Shown: in pieces, positions 30,124 to 38,713 of the stretch
How positions within the stretch are numbered: the first letter of the stretch is position 1
Layout: the number at the start of each line of letters is the position of its first letter
Source of the DNA: JANQPX01 sp965222015
GTDB taxonomy: Bacteria > Pseudomonadota > Alphaproteobacteria > Geminicoccales > Geminicoccaceae
Length of the DNA: 64,000 bases
Direction of reading: 5' to 3'
Assembly: GCA_965222015.1 (NCBI GenBank)
Contig: CBDCTL010000024.1
Coordinates: 1,488,001 to 1,552,000 of the forward strand
Program-made: the position numbers and the translations under genes
The notes under the pieces: model-generated
Told to the model about the DNA's origin: nothing
Databases searched by the model: none
The model's input: only the letters and a program-made list of their open reading frames with translations

Positions 30124-31308
30124 ATGGAAACCCGAATGAAGCAAGATTCCCGCCTTCGCATCGGCGTCATCGGAACCGGATTCGTCTCGCGCCATTTCGT
30201 GCATGAACTCGAGAGGCGGCCGGCCTACGAGCTCGGCAAGGTGCTGACCCGCAGGCCCCTGGACGGTTGCGGCGAGTATCCGAGGCCGGATGCGCTCACC
30301 TCGTCCCTGGACGAGCTGATCGAAGCCAGCGACGTGGTGTTCGAATGCACCGGCGACGTGCCCTATGCGGTCTCCACGGTCGGGCCGGTGCTGGATGCCG
30401 GCAGGCCGGTGGTCACCCTCAATGCCGAGTTCCACACCTCCGTCGGTTCCCATTTCGTCGAGCGCGGGCTCCTGACCGAAGCCGAAGGCGATCAGCCCGG
30501 CTGCCTCGCTGCGCTGCGCGAGGAGGCGGTGGCATTAGGTTTCGAGCCACTTGTGTACGGCAACATGAAGGCGTTCCTGAACCGTAATCCGTCGCCCGAG
30601 GACATGAGGTTCTGGGCGGACAAGCAGAACTACTCGATCCCGATGGTCACGTCCTTCACCGACGGCACCAAGGTGCAGATCGAGCAGTGCCTGGTGGCCA
30701 ACGGCCTGGACGCGGGGATCGCCAAAGAAGACCTGATCGGCCTCGAGACCGGCGACCTCAAACACGCCGCCGAGGTGCTCGGCAAGGCCGCCGACGAGGT
30801 TGGCTATCCCATCAGCGAGTACATCCTGGATCGCGGCCTGCAGCACGGCGTCTTCATCGTCGCCCGTCACGACGACGCGCAGAACCTGCCGCTCCGAAAC
30901 TTCAAGTTCGGCGAAGGTCCCTACTATCTCCTGATCAAGGACTACTGCCTGGTCCATCTCGAGGTCTTCAAGACCATCGACCGCGTGGCGCGCGAGGGCC
31001 GGCCGCTGCTCAACAACGGCGCGACCCCGAGGATCGGCGTGGCCGCGGTCGCCAAGCGCGATCTGGCGGCGGGCACCGTGATCGAGCGCGGCTGCGGCAG
31101 CTTCGATCTGCGCGGCATCTGCGTGAACCTTGCGGATCGCCCGGATCACCTGCCGATCTGCCTCGCCAACGATCTGCATGTGAAGCGTCCGATCGAAGCC
31201 GGCGAGGTCCTGACCGCCGCCGATGTCGACATGCCGGAGACGGACGCCTTCGCGATATGGAAGACGATCGAACGCGAAACGCTGACTCCGGACAGACGCG
31301 CCTCTTGA
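30124..31308 (+). CDS. SAF-domain NAD(P)-binding oxidoreductase of a dTDP-sugar cluster
   Basis: A homoserine-dehydrogenase-like oxidoreductase with a C-terminal SAF domain. Seen: N-terminal Rossmann motif IGVIGTGFVSRHF, a middle NAD-dependent catalytic-type region (VFECTGDVPYAV, YGNMKAFLNRNPSPEDM), and a C-terminal SAF segment (VAKRDLAAGTVIERG, IEAGEVLTAADVDM) as in sugar-acid dehydratases and sialate synthases. Its exact reaction is unknown; position ahead of rfbC suggests a nucleotide-sugar or surface-glycan role. Start at ATG 30124; ATG 30136 is an alternative with a comparable upstream GGAAA. Confidence 0.82.
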   Translation: METRMKQDSRLRIGVIGTGFVSRHFVHELERRPAYELGKVLTRRPLDGCGEYPRPDALTSSLDELIEASDVVFECTGDVPYAVSTVGPVLDAGRPVVTLNAEFHTSVGSHFVERGLLTEAEGDQPGCLAALREEAVALGFEPLVYGNMKAFLNRNPSPEDMRFWADKQNYSIPMVTSFTDGTKVQIEQCLVANGLDAGIAKEDLIGLETGDLKHAAEVLGKAADEVGYPISEYILDRGLQHGVFIVARHDDAQNLPLRNFKFGEGPYYLLIKDYCLVHLEVFKTIDRVAREGRPLLNNGATPRIGVAAVAKRDLAAGTVIERGCGSFDLRGICVNLADRPDHLPICLANDLHVKRPIEAGEVLTAADVDMPETDAFAIWKTIERETLTPDRRAS

Positions 31309-31378
31309 GGAGAACGATCGGCGGGTCCGGACGCGCCGCTGGCCGCGGTTGTCCGGCCCTAGCCCTCGTCGGAACGAC

Positions 31379-31939
31379 ATGGATGTCATCCAAACCAGCC
31401 TGCCCGAGGTGAAGCTCGTCACGCCCAGGCGCTTCGGCGACAAGCGCGGGTTCTTTTCCGAAACCTACAACCGCCGGGCGTTCGCCGAGATCGGCATCAC
31501 CGAAGACTTCATCCAGGACAATCACGCCTACTCCGCCGACCGCGGCACGCTGCGCGGCCTGCATTTCCAGGCACCGCCCGCCACCCAGACCAAGCTCGTC
31601 CGGGTGCTGCGCGGCGCGGTTCTGGACGTGTGCGTCGATCTGCGCCACCGATCGCCCAATTTCGGTCGCCACGTCATGGTCGAGCTGACGGCGGAAAGCG
31701 GCCAGCAGATTCTCTGTCCCCGAGGCTTCGCCCATGGCGTGCTGACGCTCATGCCGAACACCGAGATCGCCTATAAGGTCGACGCCTATTACGCGCCCGA
31801 GCTCGATCTCGGCCTGCGCTACGACGATCCCGACCTCGCGATCGACTGGCCGTTTCCCGAGGACGAGCTGATCCTTTCGGAAAAGGATCTCAATCAGCCG
31901 ATGCTTCGGGAACTGCCGGAAATCTTCACGTTTTCTTAA
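31379..31939 (+). CDS. rfbC: dTDP-4-dehydrorhamnose 3,5-epimerase
   Basis: RmlC/RfbC epimerises C3 and C5 of dTDP-4-keto-6-deoxyglucose in dTDP-L-rhamnose synthesis. Seen: the cupin-fold family landmarks FGDKRGFFSETYN, QDNHAYSADRGTLRGLHFQ (with the catalytic His), RVLRGAVLDVCVDLR and PRGFAHGVLTLM. At 186 residues it is standard length. ATG 31379 follows CGGAACGAC. It lies in a four-gene plus-strand run with the SAF protein, an SDR epimerase and rfbA. Confidence 0.93.
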   Translation: MDVIQTSLPEVKLVTPRRFGDKRGFFSETYNRRAFAEIGITEDFIQDNHAYSADRGTLRGLHFQAPPATQTKLVRVLRGAVLDVCVDLRHRSPNFGRHVMVELTAESGQQILCPRGFAHGVLTLMPNTEIAYKVDAYYAPELDLGLRYDDPDLAIDWPFPEDELILSEKDLNQPMLRELPEIFTFS

Positions 31940-31989
31940 CCAAACGCCCTTACGATCCCCATCGATCATCACAAACGAGAGACGCTCAC

Positions 31990-33039
31990 ATGGAACGTGT
32001 ATTGGTTACCGGCGGCGGAGGCTATATCGGAACGACCTTGGTGCCCATGCTGCTTGCCGGCGGTTATCGCGTGCGCGTTCTCGACCGCCTGTTCTTCGGG
32101 CGGCAACTGCTCCCGGAGCACGAGAATCTCGAAATCGTAAGAGCGGACAGCCGCTTTCTGAAGCCCGAATATTTCGAGGGCGTCGACCATGTGATCGACC
32201 TGGTGGCGATCTCCAACGATCCGAGTGGCGAGCTTTTCCAGAAGCCGACCTACGAGATCAATCACGAAAGCCGGGTGCAGTGCGCGAAGATGGCGAAGGC
32301 GGCCGGCGTCAAGCGCTATGTGCTGCCCTCCTCCTGCAGCATCTACGGTTTTCAGGAGCCGGGCGTCATCTGCGACGAGACCTTCAAGACCAACCCGCTC
32401 ACCACCTATGCCAAGGCCAACGAAATGGCGGAGCACGGCGTTTTCGCCCAGGCCTCGGACGAGTTCTGCGCGGTGGTGCTGCGTCAGGCCACGGTCTACG
32501 GCTACAGCCCGCGCATGCGCTTCGATCTCGCCATCAACGGCATGACCTACGGCGCCTGGAAGACCGGCGTTCTGCCGCTGATGCGGGACGGCAGCCAGTG
32601 GCGTCCGATGGTCCATGTGAGCGACACCGCGAGCGCCCAGATGTTCATGCTGAAGGCTCCGAAGGAGCAGGTGAACGGCCAGCTGTTCAACGTCGGTTCG
32701 GACGAGAACAACTATCAGCTCGGCCCGCTCGCCGAGCTGATCGCCGAGGTTCTGCCGCGTGAGGTCAAGATCGACTGGTATGGCGATGCAGACCACCGCT
32801 CCTACCGGGTGAGTTTCGACAAGATCGAAGGCCTCGGCTGGAAGGCGGCGAAGACCGCGCGAGACGGCGCCCTCGAGATCTTTGATCGTCTCGAGGCCGG
32901 CACCCTCGACAGGACCGCCGACACCATCACGCTGGACTGGTATCAGAACCTCTCGACCTGGCACCGCACCATCAAGGAGGTGGAGCTGCATGGCGGCATT
33001 CTGGAACTGTCCGACCAGAGCGGCGCCGCTGCGGCGTAG
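31990..33039 (+). CDS. Extended SDR-family NAD-dependent epimerase/dehydratase
   Basis: A nucleotide-sugar-modifying short-chain dehydrogenase of the extended class. Seen: the Rossmann motif TGGGGYIGTTL (residues 7-17), the active-site Ser in LPSSCSIYG (~114), and Tyr140. The usual YxxxK here reads YAKAN, so Asn replaces Lys at position 144. It is not a typical RmlB (dehydratase motif absent) nor RmlD. Sitting between rfbC and rfbA, it probably acts on the same dTDP-sugar, but its product cannot be inferred. Start ATG 31990 is 50 bases after rfbC. Confidence 0.85.
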   Translation: MERVLVTGGGGYIGTTLVPMLLAGGYRVRVLDRLFFGRQLLPEHENLEIVRADSRFLKPEYFEGVDHVIDLVAISNDPSGELFQKPTYEINHESRVQCAKMAKAAGVKRYVLPSSCSIYGFQEPGVICDETFKTNPLTTYAKANEMAEHGVFAQASDEFCAVVLRQATVYGYSPRMRFDLAINGMTYGAWKTGVLPLMRDGSQWRPMVHVSDTASAQMFMLKAPKEQVNGQLFNVGSDENNYQLGPLAELIAEVLPREVKIDWYGDADHRSYRVSFDKIEGLGWKAAKTARDGALEIFDRLEAGTLDRTADTITLDWYQNLSTWHRTIKEVELHGGILELSDQSGAAAA

Positions 33040-33151
33040 CCGGCGCCAAACTCCCCTTGTCCGAACTCCCCTTGCAGTGCGGCTGGCGGTGAGGGCTGCG
33101 GTCTCACCGTCGGCGGGGGACGCCACCTACCGATCAAGCGGGTGACCGATC

Positions 33152-34051
33152 ATGTGGAAAGGCATCATTCTCGCAGGCGGGTCCGGCACGCGGCTGCATC
33201 CGGTCACCCGAGCCGTCTGCAAGCAGCTCTTGCCGGTCTTCGACAAGCCGCTGATCTATTTTCCGATCAGCACGCTGATGCTTGCCGGCATCCGCGATAT
33301 TCTGGTGATCACCACGCCCGAAGACCAGGCGGTCTTCCAGAAACTGCTGGGCGACGGCGATCAGTGGGGGCTCCGTCTCGACTATGCGGTGCAGCCGGAG
33401 CCCAAAGGGCTTGCGCAGGCTTTCCTGATCGGCCGCGAATTCATCGGTGACGATCACTGCGCGCTGGTGCTCGGCGACAACATCTTCTTCGGGCAGTCGA
33501 TCCGCACGGACCTTCGCCGCGCCGCGGAACGGGCGATGGGTGCCACCGTGTTCGGCTACCGTGTGGTCGATCCGGAGCGCTATGGCGTGGTCGAATTCGA
33601 CGCCTCCGGCCAGGCGGTGACCATCGAGGAGAAGCCCACGCGGCCGCGGTCCAACTATGCTGTAACGGGCCTCTATTTCTACGACAATCGCGTGACCGAG
33701 ATCGCCGAGTCGATCGCGCCGTCGGCGCGTGGCGAACTCGAGATCACCGACGTCAATCGCCGCTATCTCGAACTCGGCGAACTCCATGTCGAGCGCATGG
33801 GCCGTGGTTATGCCTGGTTCGATGCCGGCACCCATGACAGCCTGCTGCAGGCCGGTGAATTCGTGCGCACGATTCAGCAGCGTCAGGGTTTCCAGATCGC
33901 CTGCCTGGAGGAGATCGCCTATCGGCTCGGCTACATCGACCGCAAGGCGCTGCGTGATCTCGCCGAACCGCTGCTCAAGACCGATTACGGCCGCTATCTG
34001 CTCCAGGTCCTGGACGAGGCCGGACCCAGGGACTGGGCCGAACTGGCCTGA
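33152..34051 (+). CDS. rfbA: Glucose-1-phosphate thymidylyltransferase
   Basis: RmlA/RfbA makes dTDP-glucose from dTTP and glucose-1-phosphate. Seen: nucleotide-binding start GIILAGGSGTRLHPVT, KQLLPVFDKPLIYFP, QPEPKGLAQAFLIG, VLGDNIFFG, EEKPTRPRSNYAVTGLYFYD and WFDAGTHDSLLQA. At 299 residues it is full length. Upstream genes run the same way. Its 3' end overlaps the convergent rnhB 3' end by 77 bases, so the two transcripts are complementary there. Confidence 0.95.
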   Translation: MWKGIILAGGSGTRLHPVTRAVCKQLLPVFDKPLIYFPISTLMLAGIRDILVITTPEDQAVFQKLLGDGDQWGLRLDYAVQPEPKGLAQAFLIGREFIGDDHCALVLGDNIFFGQSIRTDLRRAAERAMGATVFGYRVVDPERYGVVEFDASGQAVTIEEKPTRPRSNYAVTGLYFYDNRVTEIAESIAPSARGELEITDVNRRYLELGELHVERMGRGYAWFDAGTHDSLLQAGEFVRTIQQRQGFQIACLEEIAYRLGYIDRKALRDLAEPLLKTDYGRYLLQVLDEAGPRDWAELA

Positions 34052-34628
34052 TCGTCAACGCTGCCCGGACCGGGGCAAAGCTCGTGCGGTGATGAACGGA
34101 GGGGCCGAGTTCCAAGAGCGCGTTCCGGTGCTCGGCCGTAGGATAGCCCGCATTCTTCGACCATCCATAGCCGGGATGACGCCCGTCGAGACGGACCATC
34201 AGCCGATCGCGTGCGACCTTGGCGACGATCGACGCGGCGGCGATCGCCGCCACCTTGCGGTCCCCGCCGACCACCGCCTCCGCCGGGCAGGGCAGGATCG
34301 GCGTTTGATTGCCGTCGACCAGCGCGAGAGCGGGTTCGACGTCGAGATGCGAAAGCGCCCGCCGCATGGCGAGCAGCGTCGCCTGCAGAATGTTCAGCCG
34401 GTCGATCTCGGCCACCGAAGCGGCGCCGAGGCCGATCCGCACCCGGTCGCTTCGAGCGAGCGCCGATGCCACGGCCGTCCGGCGCGCGGGCGAAAGGGTC
34501 TTCGAGTCCGCGAGACCGTCGAACGGTTCGCCCAGCACGACCGCCGCCGCGACCACCGGGCCGGCAAGCGGCCCCCGACCGACCTCGTCGATGCCGGCGA
34601 CCAGGGTGCCTCGATGCCCGGGTTCCAT
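33975..34628 (-). CDS. rnhB: Ribonuclease HII
   Basis: RNase HII cleaves RNA in RNA-DNA hybrids and single ribonucleotides in DNA. Seen: catalytic acids in AGIDEVGRGPLAGPV, a downstream LADSKTLSPARR, VDGNQTP and ASIVAKVARDRLM, and the HRTSFAPV ending. At 217 residues its C-terminal ~30 residues (after FAPV) extend past the usual end and lie over the rfbA 3' end. The ATG 34628 is clear. A perfect 12-bp inverted repeat lies 52 bases upstream. Confidence 0.93.
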   Translation of the reverse strand: MEPGHRGTLVAGIDEVGRGPLAGPVVAAAVVLGEPFDGLADSKTLSPARRTAVASALARSDRVRIGLGAASVAEIDRLNILQATLLAMRRALSHLDVEPALALVDGNQTPILPCPAEAVVGGDRKVAAIAAASIVAKVARDRLMVRLDGRHPGYGWSKNAGYPTAEHRNALLELGPSVHHRTSFAPVRAALTIRPVRPSPWVRPRPGPGADSGRNRS

Positions 34629-34679
34629 TTCCGCCTAGCCCTTTCCACTGCCGGCGATCCGCTCGGTTTCCTCGCTGAT

Positions 34680-34713
34680 CGGATGTGTCGAGATCGTCGC
34701 ATCGACACATCCG
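34680..34713. repeat. 12-bp perfect inverted repeat between rnhB and a divergent lipoprotein gene
   Basis: CGGATGTGTCGA (34680-34691) and TCGACACATCCG (34702-34713) are perfect inverted arms around a 10-base loop. Neither strand has a T-run after it, so it is more likely an operator or RNA leader element than a terminator. It lies in the 5' region of rnhB. Confidence 0.6.
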
Positions 34714-34924
34714 GGTTGTAGCGACGCCGAGAGTTCTGCACCAGCGGTTCGCCGCCTTTCACTTTGCCATAACCCAAAAGTTCTGTGTATGATTACGTCG
34801 CACCGAGGCCGGTCCGTCACCACGGACAGCTTCCTTGCGGGCAGGGTCGACATCGCCTGATCGAGGCACGATATCAACTTCATGGACGTTGATTCGACGT
34901 CGTATTGGTCGAGAAGGGCGAACC

Positions 34925-35290
34925 GTGCTCGGAAGAATCCATCGAAAGACCTTCGCGTCGATCTGCGGCGCATCGGCGATTGTCGTGCTGTTCGGCGCCT
35001 GCGCCGCGACCTCGCCCGGTGATGCCGATCCCTATGAGGCGCTGACCGACCTCGATGTCTCGATCGCGGCGATGTTACTGCAGCGCACGCTCGACCACGC
35101 GCCGGACGGCACCACGCGGCGCTGGATCAATGACGAGAGCGGCCACAGCGGTGCGATCACGCCGGTGCGCAGCTATATCGCCTCCACCGGGCAGTATTGC
35201 CGGGACTATCAAGAGGATCTCGTCGTCGACGGGCTCAATCGAAAATTTCATTATTCGGCCTGCCGTGATGAGGATCGCTGGGGCCTTTGA
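34925..35290 (+). CDS. Lipoprotein with 17-kDa surface-antigen-like domain
   Basis: A small outer-membrane lipoprotein resembling the 17-kDa surface antigen (RT0821/Lpp0805-like) group. Seen: a signal peptide with lipobox VLFGAC (Cys near residue 26), then a C-terminal domain with TTRRWINDESGHSGAITPV, a GQYCRDYQ and YSACRDEDRWGL pattern of paired cysteines. GTG 34925 preceded by GAAGG is the chosen start (121 residues); longer in-frame sequence upstream looks non-coding. No function beyond envelope association is known. Confidence 0.75.
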   Translation: MLGRIHRKTFASICGASAIVVLFGACAATSPGDADPYEALTDLDVSIAAMLLQRTLDHAPDGTTRRWINDESGHSGAITPVRSYIASTGQYCRDYQEDLVVDGLNRKFHYSACRDEDRWGL

Positions 35291-35374
35291 TCGCCTGCTG
35301 AGCCTTTCGCCTTTCGTAGGCGCGCGCGAGCTGGCAGTCTGCGGGTCGGACATCCCGACAAGGCAAATTCCGTC

Positions 35375-36127
35375 ATGAGCGATCAGAGCCAGCGCTGGAA
35401 AGTCGATCACTACCGTCGGCACACCGGTTTCGTCTCGACCCTCGGCGCACCGGTGGTCGAGCTGCTCGCGCCGAAGCCCGGCGAGCGCATTCTCGATCTC
35501 GGTTGCGGCGACGGCGTGCTGACCGAACGGATTCGCGCGGCCGGCGCCGAGGTTCTGGGGGTCGACGCCAGCGAAGCCATGGTCGCGGCGGCGCGCGCCC
35601 GTGGCCTGGAGGTACGGCTGGCGGACGCGCAGCGACTTGAGCTCGATCGACACTTCGATGCCGTCTTCTCCAACGCCGCACTACATTGGATGCCGGATGC
35701 GGATGCCGTGATCCGCGGCGTCGTCCGCGTGCTCAAGCCGGGCGGCCGCTTCGTTGGCGAATTTGGCGGCCACGGCAATGTCGCCGCCATCGCGGTCGCG
35801 CTTTCGGCCGTGCTGGCGCGCCGCGGTATCGATGCCGCCCCGGTCGATCCCTGGTATTTTCCCTCCGCCGAAGCCTATCGTGCCCGCCTCGAAGCCCATG
35901 GATTCGACGTGGCGTCGATCGAGCTCATTCCCCGACCGACCCCGTTGCCGACCGACATGGCGGGGTGGCTGCGGACCATGGCGGGACCTCATCTCGATGC
36001 CGTTCCCGCGGATGACCGCGAGGCCGCGCTCGACGAGACCATCCGGTTGCTCGAGCCCCGTCTTCGCGACGAAGGCGGACGCTGGACCGCGGACTACGTT
36101 CGCTTGAGATTTCGCGCGACGTTGTAG
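35375..36127 (+). CDS. Class I SAM-dependent methyltransferase
   Basis: A cytoplasmic methyltransferase with the trans-aconitate/UbiE-like class I fold. Seen: SAM motif I ILDLGCGDGVLTERI, an acidic loop LGVDASEAMV, FDAVFSNAALHWMPDADAV (a pattern common in small-carboxylate methyltransferases), and LKPGGRFVGEFGG. Length is 250 residues. The substrate is unknown. A perfect 8-bp stem hairpin follows the stop at 36130-36149. Confidence 0.88.
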   Translation: MSDQSQRWKVDHYRRHTGFVSTLGAPVVELLAPKPGERILDLGCGDGVLTERIRAAGAEVLGVDASEAMVAAARARGLEVRLADAQRLELDRHFDAVFSNAALHWMPDADAVIRGVVRVLKPGGRFVGEFGGHGNVAAIAVALSAVLARRGIDAAPVDPWYFPSAEAYRARLEAHGFDVASIELIPRPTPLPTDMAGWLRTMAGPHLDAVPADDREAALDETIRLLEPRLRDEGGRWTADYVRLRFRATL

Positions 36128-36129
36128 AA

Positions 36130-36149
36130 GCCGATCGGTGTCGATCGGC
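36130..36149 (+). terminator. Candidate terminator hairpin after the methyltransferase gene
   Basis: GCCGATCG and CGATCGGC form a perfect 8-bp stem around a GTGT loop, 2 bases after the stop. The downstream tract is pyrimidine-rich (ACTTTACCCTTTCTCC) rather than a clean T-run, so termination efficiency is uncertain. Confidence 0.5.
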
Positions 36150-36514
36150 CACACTTTACCCTTTCTCCACGTCCAGGCGAGAAAATTTGATTTTTTCATC
36201 GAATAAACGGGCAGCGGCAACGTTCACTCCCCATAAGCCGGCTGAATAACGACATCGTGTTGTGATTCGATCGGTGACCGGAATCCGCGCACCGCTGATG
36301 CACGGCAGGTCGGGCCGCCTGGGGAGGTGGTCATCGGAGGGAACCCTGTCCAGCGGCTCGGGCGTTTGCCGGGAGGGCCAGTGCTGTTTTCGGCATGAGT
36401 CGGTCCGCTTACGGCCTGTCGCTTTCCGTCGCAAGACGAGGCGCACGGCAGTTGGATACGGCCACCGCACCAAGGCAGTTCTGGCACGGAGCAACGAGGA
36501 ATTGGGAGGTTGCT
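36150..36514. other. Intergenic region before the DUF4332 gene, no gene seen
   Basis: No reading frame with a start site and family resemblance was found. The first ~90 bases are AT-rich (a T6 run at 36191-36196) and could hold a promoter for the downstream gene. Nothing else stands out. Confidence 0.4.
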
Positions 36515-37081
36515 ATGTCGTCGGATGTTATGCCACGGACATTCAATGAAGACGTTCTCGTCGATGACGCCGAGGTGCTCTCGCCTAGTGTCATCCTGAA
36601 GAAACCGCCGGCCCCGCGCCGCGCCAGCGGCAAGGTCGCCGTCAAAGGCTCGCCCTGCGACCGCTCGATGTCGCTGCATGTGAGCAAACTGCGCGGCATC
36701 AGTTTCGACGTGCGCGCCAAGCTGAAGCGAAACGGGGTCACGTACACCCATCAGCTTCTTTCTGCCGCCGGCAATACCGCCAAACGTCACGAGTTTTCCG
36801 AAACCAGCGGCATCGAGGAAATGACGCTCGCGCGTCTGACCTGCCGTGCGGACCTCGCGCGCGTCAAGGGCATCGGTGCGATCTTCGCCGACATGCTCGA
36901 GCTGCTCGACGTCGATCGGGTGGCGAAGCTCGCCAACCAGGATCCGGTCAAGCTGCATGACGCTCTGTATACGCTGAACGCCGCCGAACGGTTCGCGCGT
37001 CGTGCGCCGACACCGGAGGAGGTCGCGGACTGGGTGACGCAGGCGCGCGTTCTGCCGAAGCTGGTGGCCGAGGAGATCTGA
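36515..37081 (+). CDS. DUF4332 helix-hairpin-helix protein
   Basis: A 188-residue cytoplasmic protein whose C-terminal two-thirds matches the DUF4332 pattern: KLRGISFDVRAKLKRNGVTY, then LARVKGIGAIFADMLELLDV and LANQDPVKLHDAL, two helix-hairpin-helix-like units that often bind DNA or mediate assembly. The function is unknown. ATG 36515 follows TGGGAGGTT, a strong site; an upstream in-frame ATG at 36395 gives an implausible N-terminus. A strong terminator follows. Confidence 0.82.
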   Translation: MSSDVMPRTFNEDVLVDDAEVLSPSVILKKPPAPRRASGKVAVKGSPCDRSMSLHVSKLRGISFDVRAKLKRNGVTYTHQLLSAAGNTAKRHEFSETSGIEEMTLARLTCRADLARVKGIGAIFADMLELLDVDRVAKLANQDPVKLHDALYTLNAAERFARRAPTPEEVADWVTQARVLPKLVAEEI

Positions 37082-37116
37082 GCTCCGGCGGCGCTCCGAA
37101 TTGGATCGAACGGGCG

Positions 37117-37159
37117 AAGGCCCGGTCCGGCGGATCTTCTCCGCCGGACCGGGCCTTTT
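37117..37159 (+). terminator. Strong intrinsic terminator
   Basis: An 18-bp perfect stem (37117-37134 with 37140-37157) around a TCTTC loop, ending in four T residues. It lies 35 bases after the DUF4332 gene and insulates it from the FadL-type gene. Confidence 0.9.
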
Positions 37160-37331
37160 GCTATCTGTCCCGTCTCGCCCGCTGCGCACCTTTGCTGTAG
37201 TCAAACACCTGAATTCTCGGTATTCCCTTGTATAACGCTTTTGAACGTTCACAGCATTGATCGCCCTGCGCGAGCGGGTTTCGGCGCTGCCGGCCAGCAA
37301 GAAGAACGAGGGGCGGATAGGGAGTTTCGAT

Positions 37332-38678
37332 ATGGTGTCGCCTGGAAAATCTCTGAATGCCGCGATATCGCTGGCCGCTCTGGTCGCCGCGCAGCAGGCT
37401 CACGCCGCGGGCTATGCGATTCGTGAACAGTCGTCGACCGCCCAGACGACGGCCTTCGCCGGCGCGACTGCCCGGGCCGACGACATCAGCTACATGTTCT
37501 TCAATCCGGCGAGCCTGGCCCGTCACGACGGCACGCAGGCGCATGTCAGCCTGAGCTACATCCTGCCGCAATCCGAATTCAAGGACGGTGCTGCGTCGAT
37601 CGCCGGTGGCGCGGTCGCAATCACCGGCACAGACAATGACGACGATATCGGGGACGATGCGCTGGTGCCGGCCATCTATCTGTCGACCGAACTGTTCGAC
37701 CGCGTCACCTTCGGCCTCGGTCTGACCGCGCCTTTCGGCCTCACCACCGACAATGAGGACGGCTGGATCGGCCGCTACCATGCGCTGAAGTCGGAGCTGA
37801 CCACGGTCAACATCAATCCCGCCATCGCGATCGAGGCGAGCGACAACTTCGCCTTCGGTCTCGGCGTGCAGATCCAATATATCGACACCGAACTCACCAA
37901 CGCCATCGACTTCGGCACCATCGGCGCCGGCCAGAGCATTCCGGGCTCGGTTCCGACCACGCAGGACGGCGAGGTCAAGCTCGAGGCCGACGACTGGGGC
38001 CTGGGCTTCAATGTCGGCGCGCTGTTCACGCCGGGTGATCGCACGCGCTTCGGCGTCGCCTTTCGTTCGGAGATCGACCACAGCGCCGACGGAGACGCGG
38101 ACTTCACCAACGACTCCGCGGGCATCGGCGCCGCGCTGAATGGCGCCGGGCTGTTCCTCGACACCGGTGCCAGCGCCGACGTCACCACGCCGGCGACGCT
38201 GTCCGCGGGCGCCTACCACGAATACGAAAACGGCCTCTCCCTGATGGCGGAAGTCGCCTGGACCGAATGGTCCGTGTTCGATGAACTCAGGGTCGAGTTC
38301 GACAATCCTTCGCAGCCGGACAACGTCACCACGGAAGACTGGGACGACAGCTGGTTCGTGGCGCTCGGAGCCCGCTACCAGCTCACCCCGAACTTTTCGC
38401 TGAACGGCGGCATCGCCTATGACGAAAGCCCTATCCCCGACGAGACCCGCACGCCGCGCGTCCCGGGCAACGATCGCTATTGGGTCGCCGTCGGCGGTGA
38501 ATATGACGTCACCAGCAATATCAGCCTGACCGCCAGCTATACCCACATCTTCATGGAAGACGGCGACATCGATCTGGTGACCAACGGCGCCGACGAGAAC
38601 GCCGCGCGCGGCAATCTTTCCGGCCGCTACGAGAATCAGATCGACATCATCACCGTCGGCGGCACCATCCACTTCTGA
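37332..38678 (+). CDS. OmpP1/FadL-family outer-membrane protein
   Basis: A beta-barrel porin of the FadL/TodX family that carries hydrophobic compounds across the outer membrane. Seen: a signal peptide ending AHAAGYAI, the hallmark N-terminal hatch region AIREQSSTAQTTAFAGATAR then MFFNPASLARHDG, many amphipathic strands, and a C-terminal aromatic residue (GGTIHF). ATG 37332 after GGGAG gives 448 residues. The substrate cannot be told; a short upstream extension to 37257 would disturb the signal peptide. The gene is monocistronic. Confidence 0.92.
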   Translation: MVSPGKSLNAAISLAALVAAQQAHAAGYAIREQSSTAQTTAFAGATARADDISYMFFNPASLARHDGTQAHVSLSYILPQSEFKDGAASIAGGAVAITGTDNDDDIGDDALVPAIYLSTELFDRVTFGLGLTAPFGLTTDNEDGWIGRYHALKSELTTVNINPAIAIEASDNFAFGLGVQIQYIDTELTNAIDFGTIGAGQSIPGSVPTTQDGEVKLEADDWGLGFNVGALFTPGDRTRFGVAFRSEIDHSADGDADFTNDSAGIGAALNGAGLFLDTGASADVTTPATLSAGAYHEYENGLSLMAEVAWTEWSVFDELRVEFDNPSQPDNVTTEDWDDSWFVALGARYQLTPNFSLNGGIAYDESPIPDETRTPRVPGNDRYWVAVGGEYDVTSNISLTASYTHIFMEDGDIDLVTNGADENAARGNLSGRYENQIDIITVGGTIHF

Positions 38679-38713
38679 GTGTCGTTGTCGCCCGGACCGG
38701 ATGGAGCGCAGGC

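Noticed and set aside
30124..34051. Calling the SDR gene rmlB or rmlD
   Set aside because: It lacks the dehydratase signature of RmlB and the length and motifs of RmlD, and the catalytic Lys is replaced.
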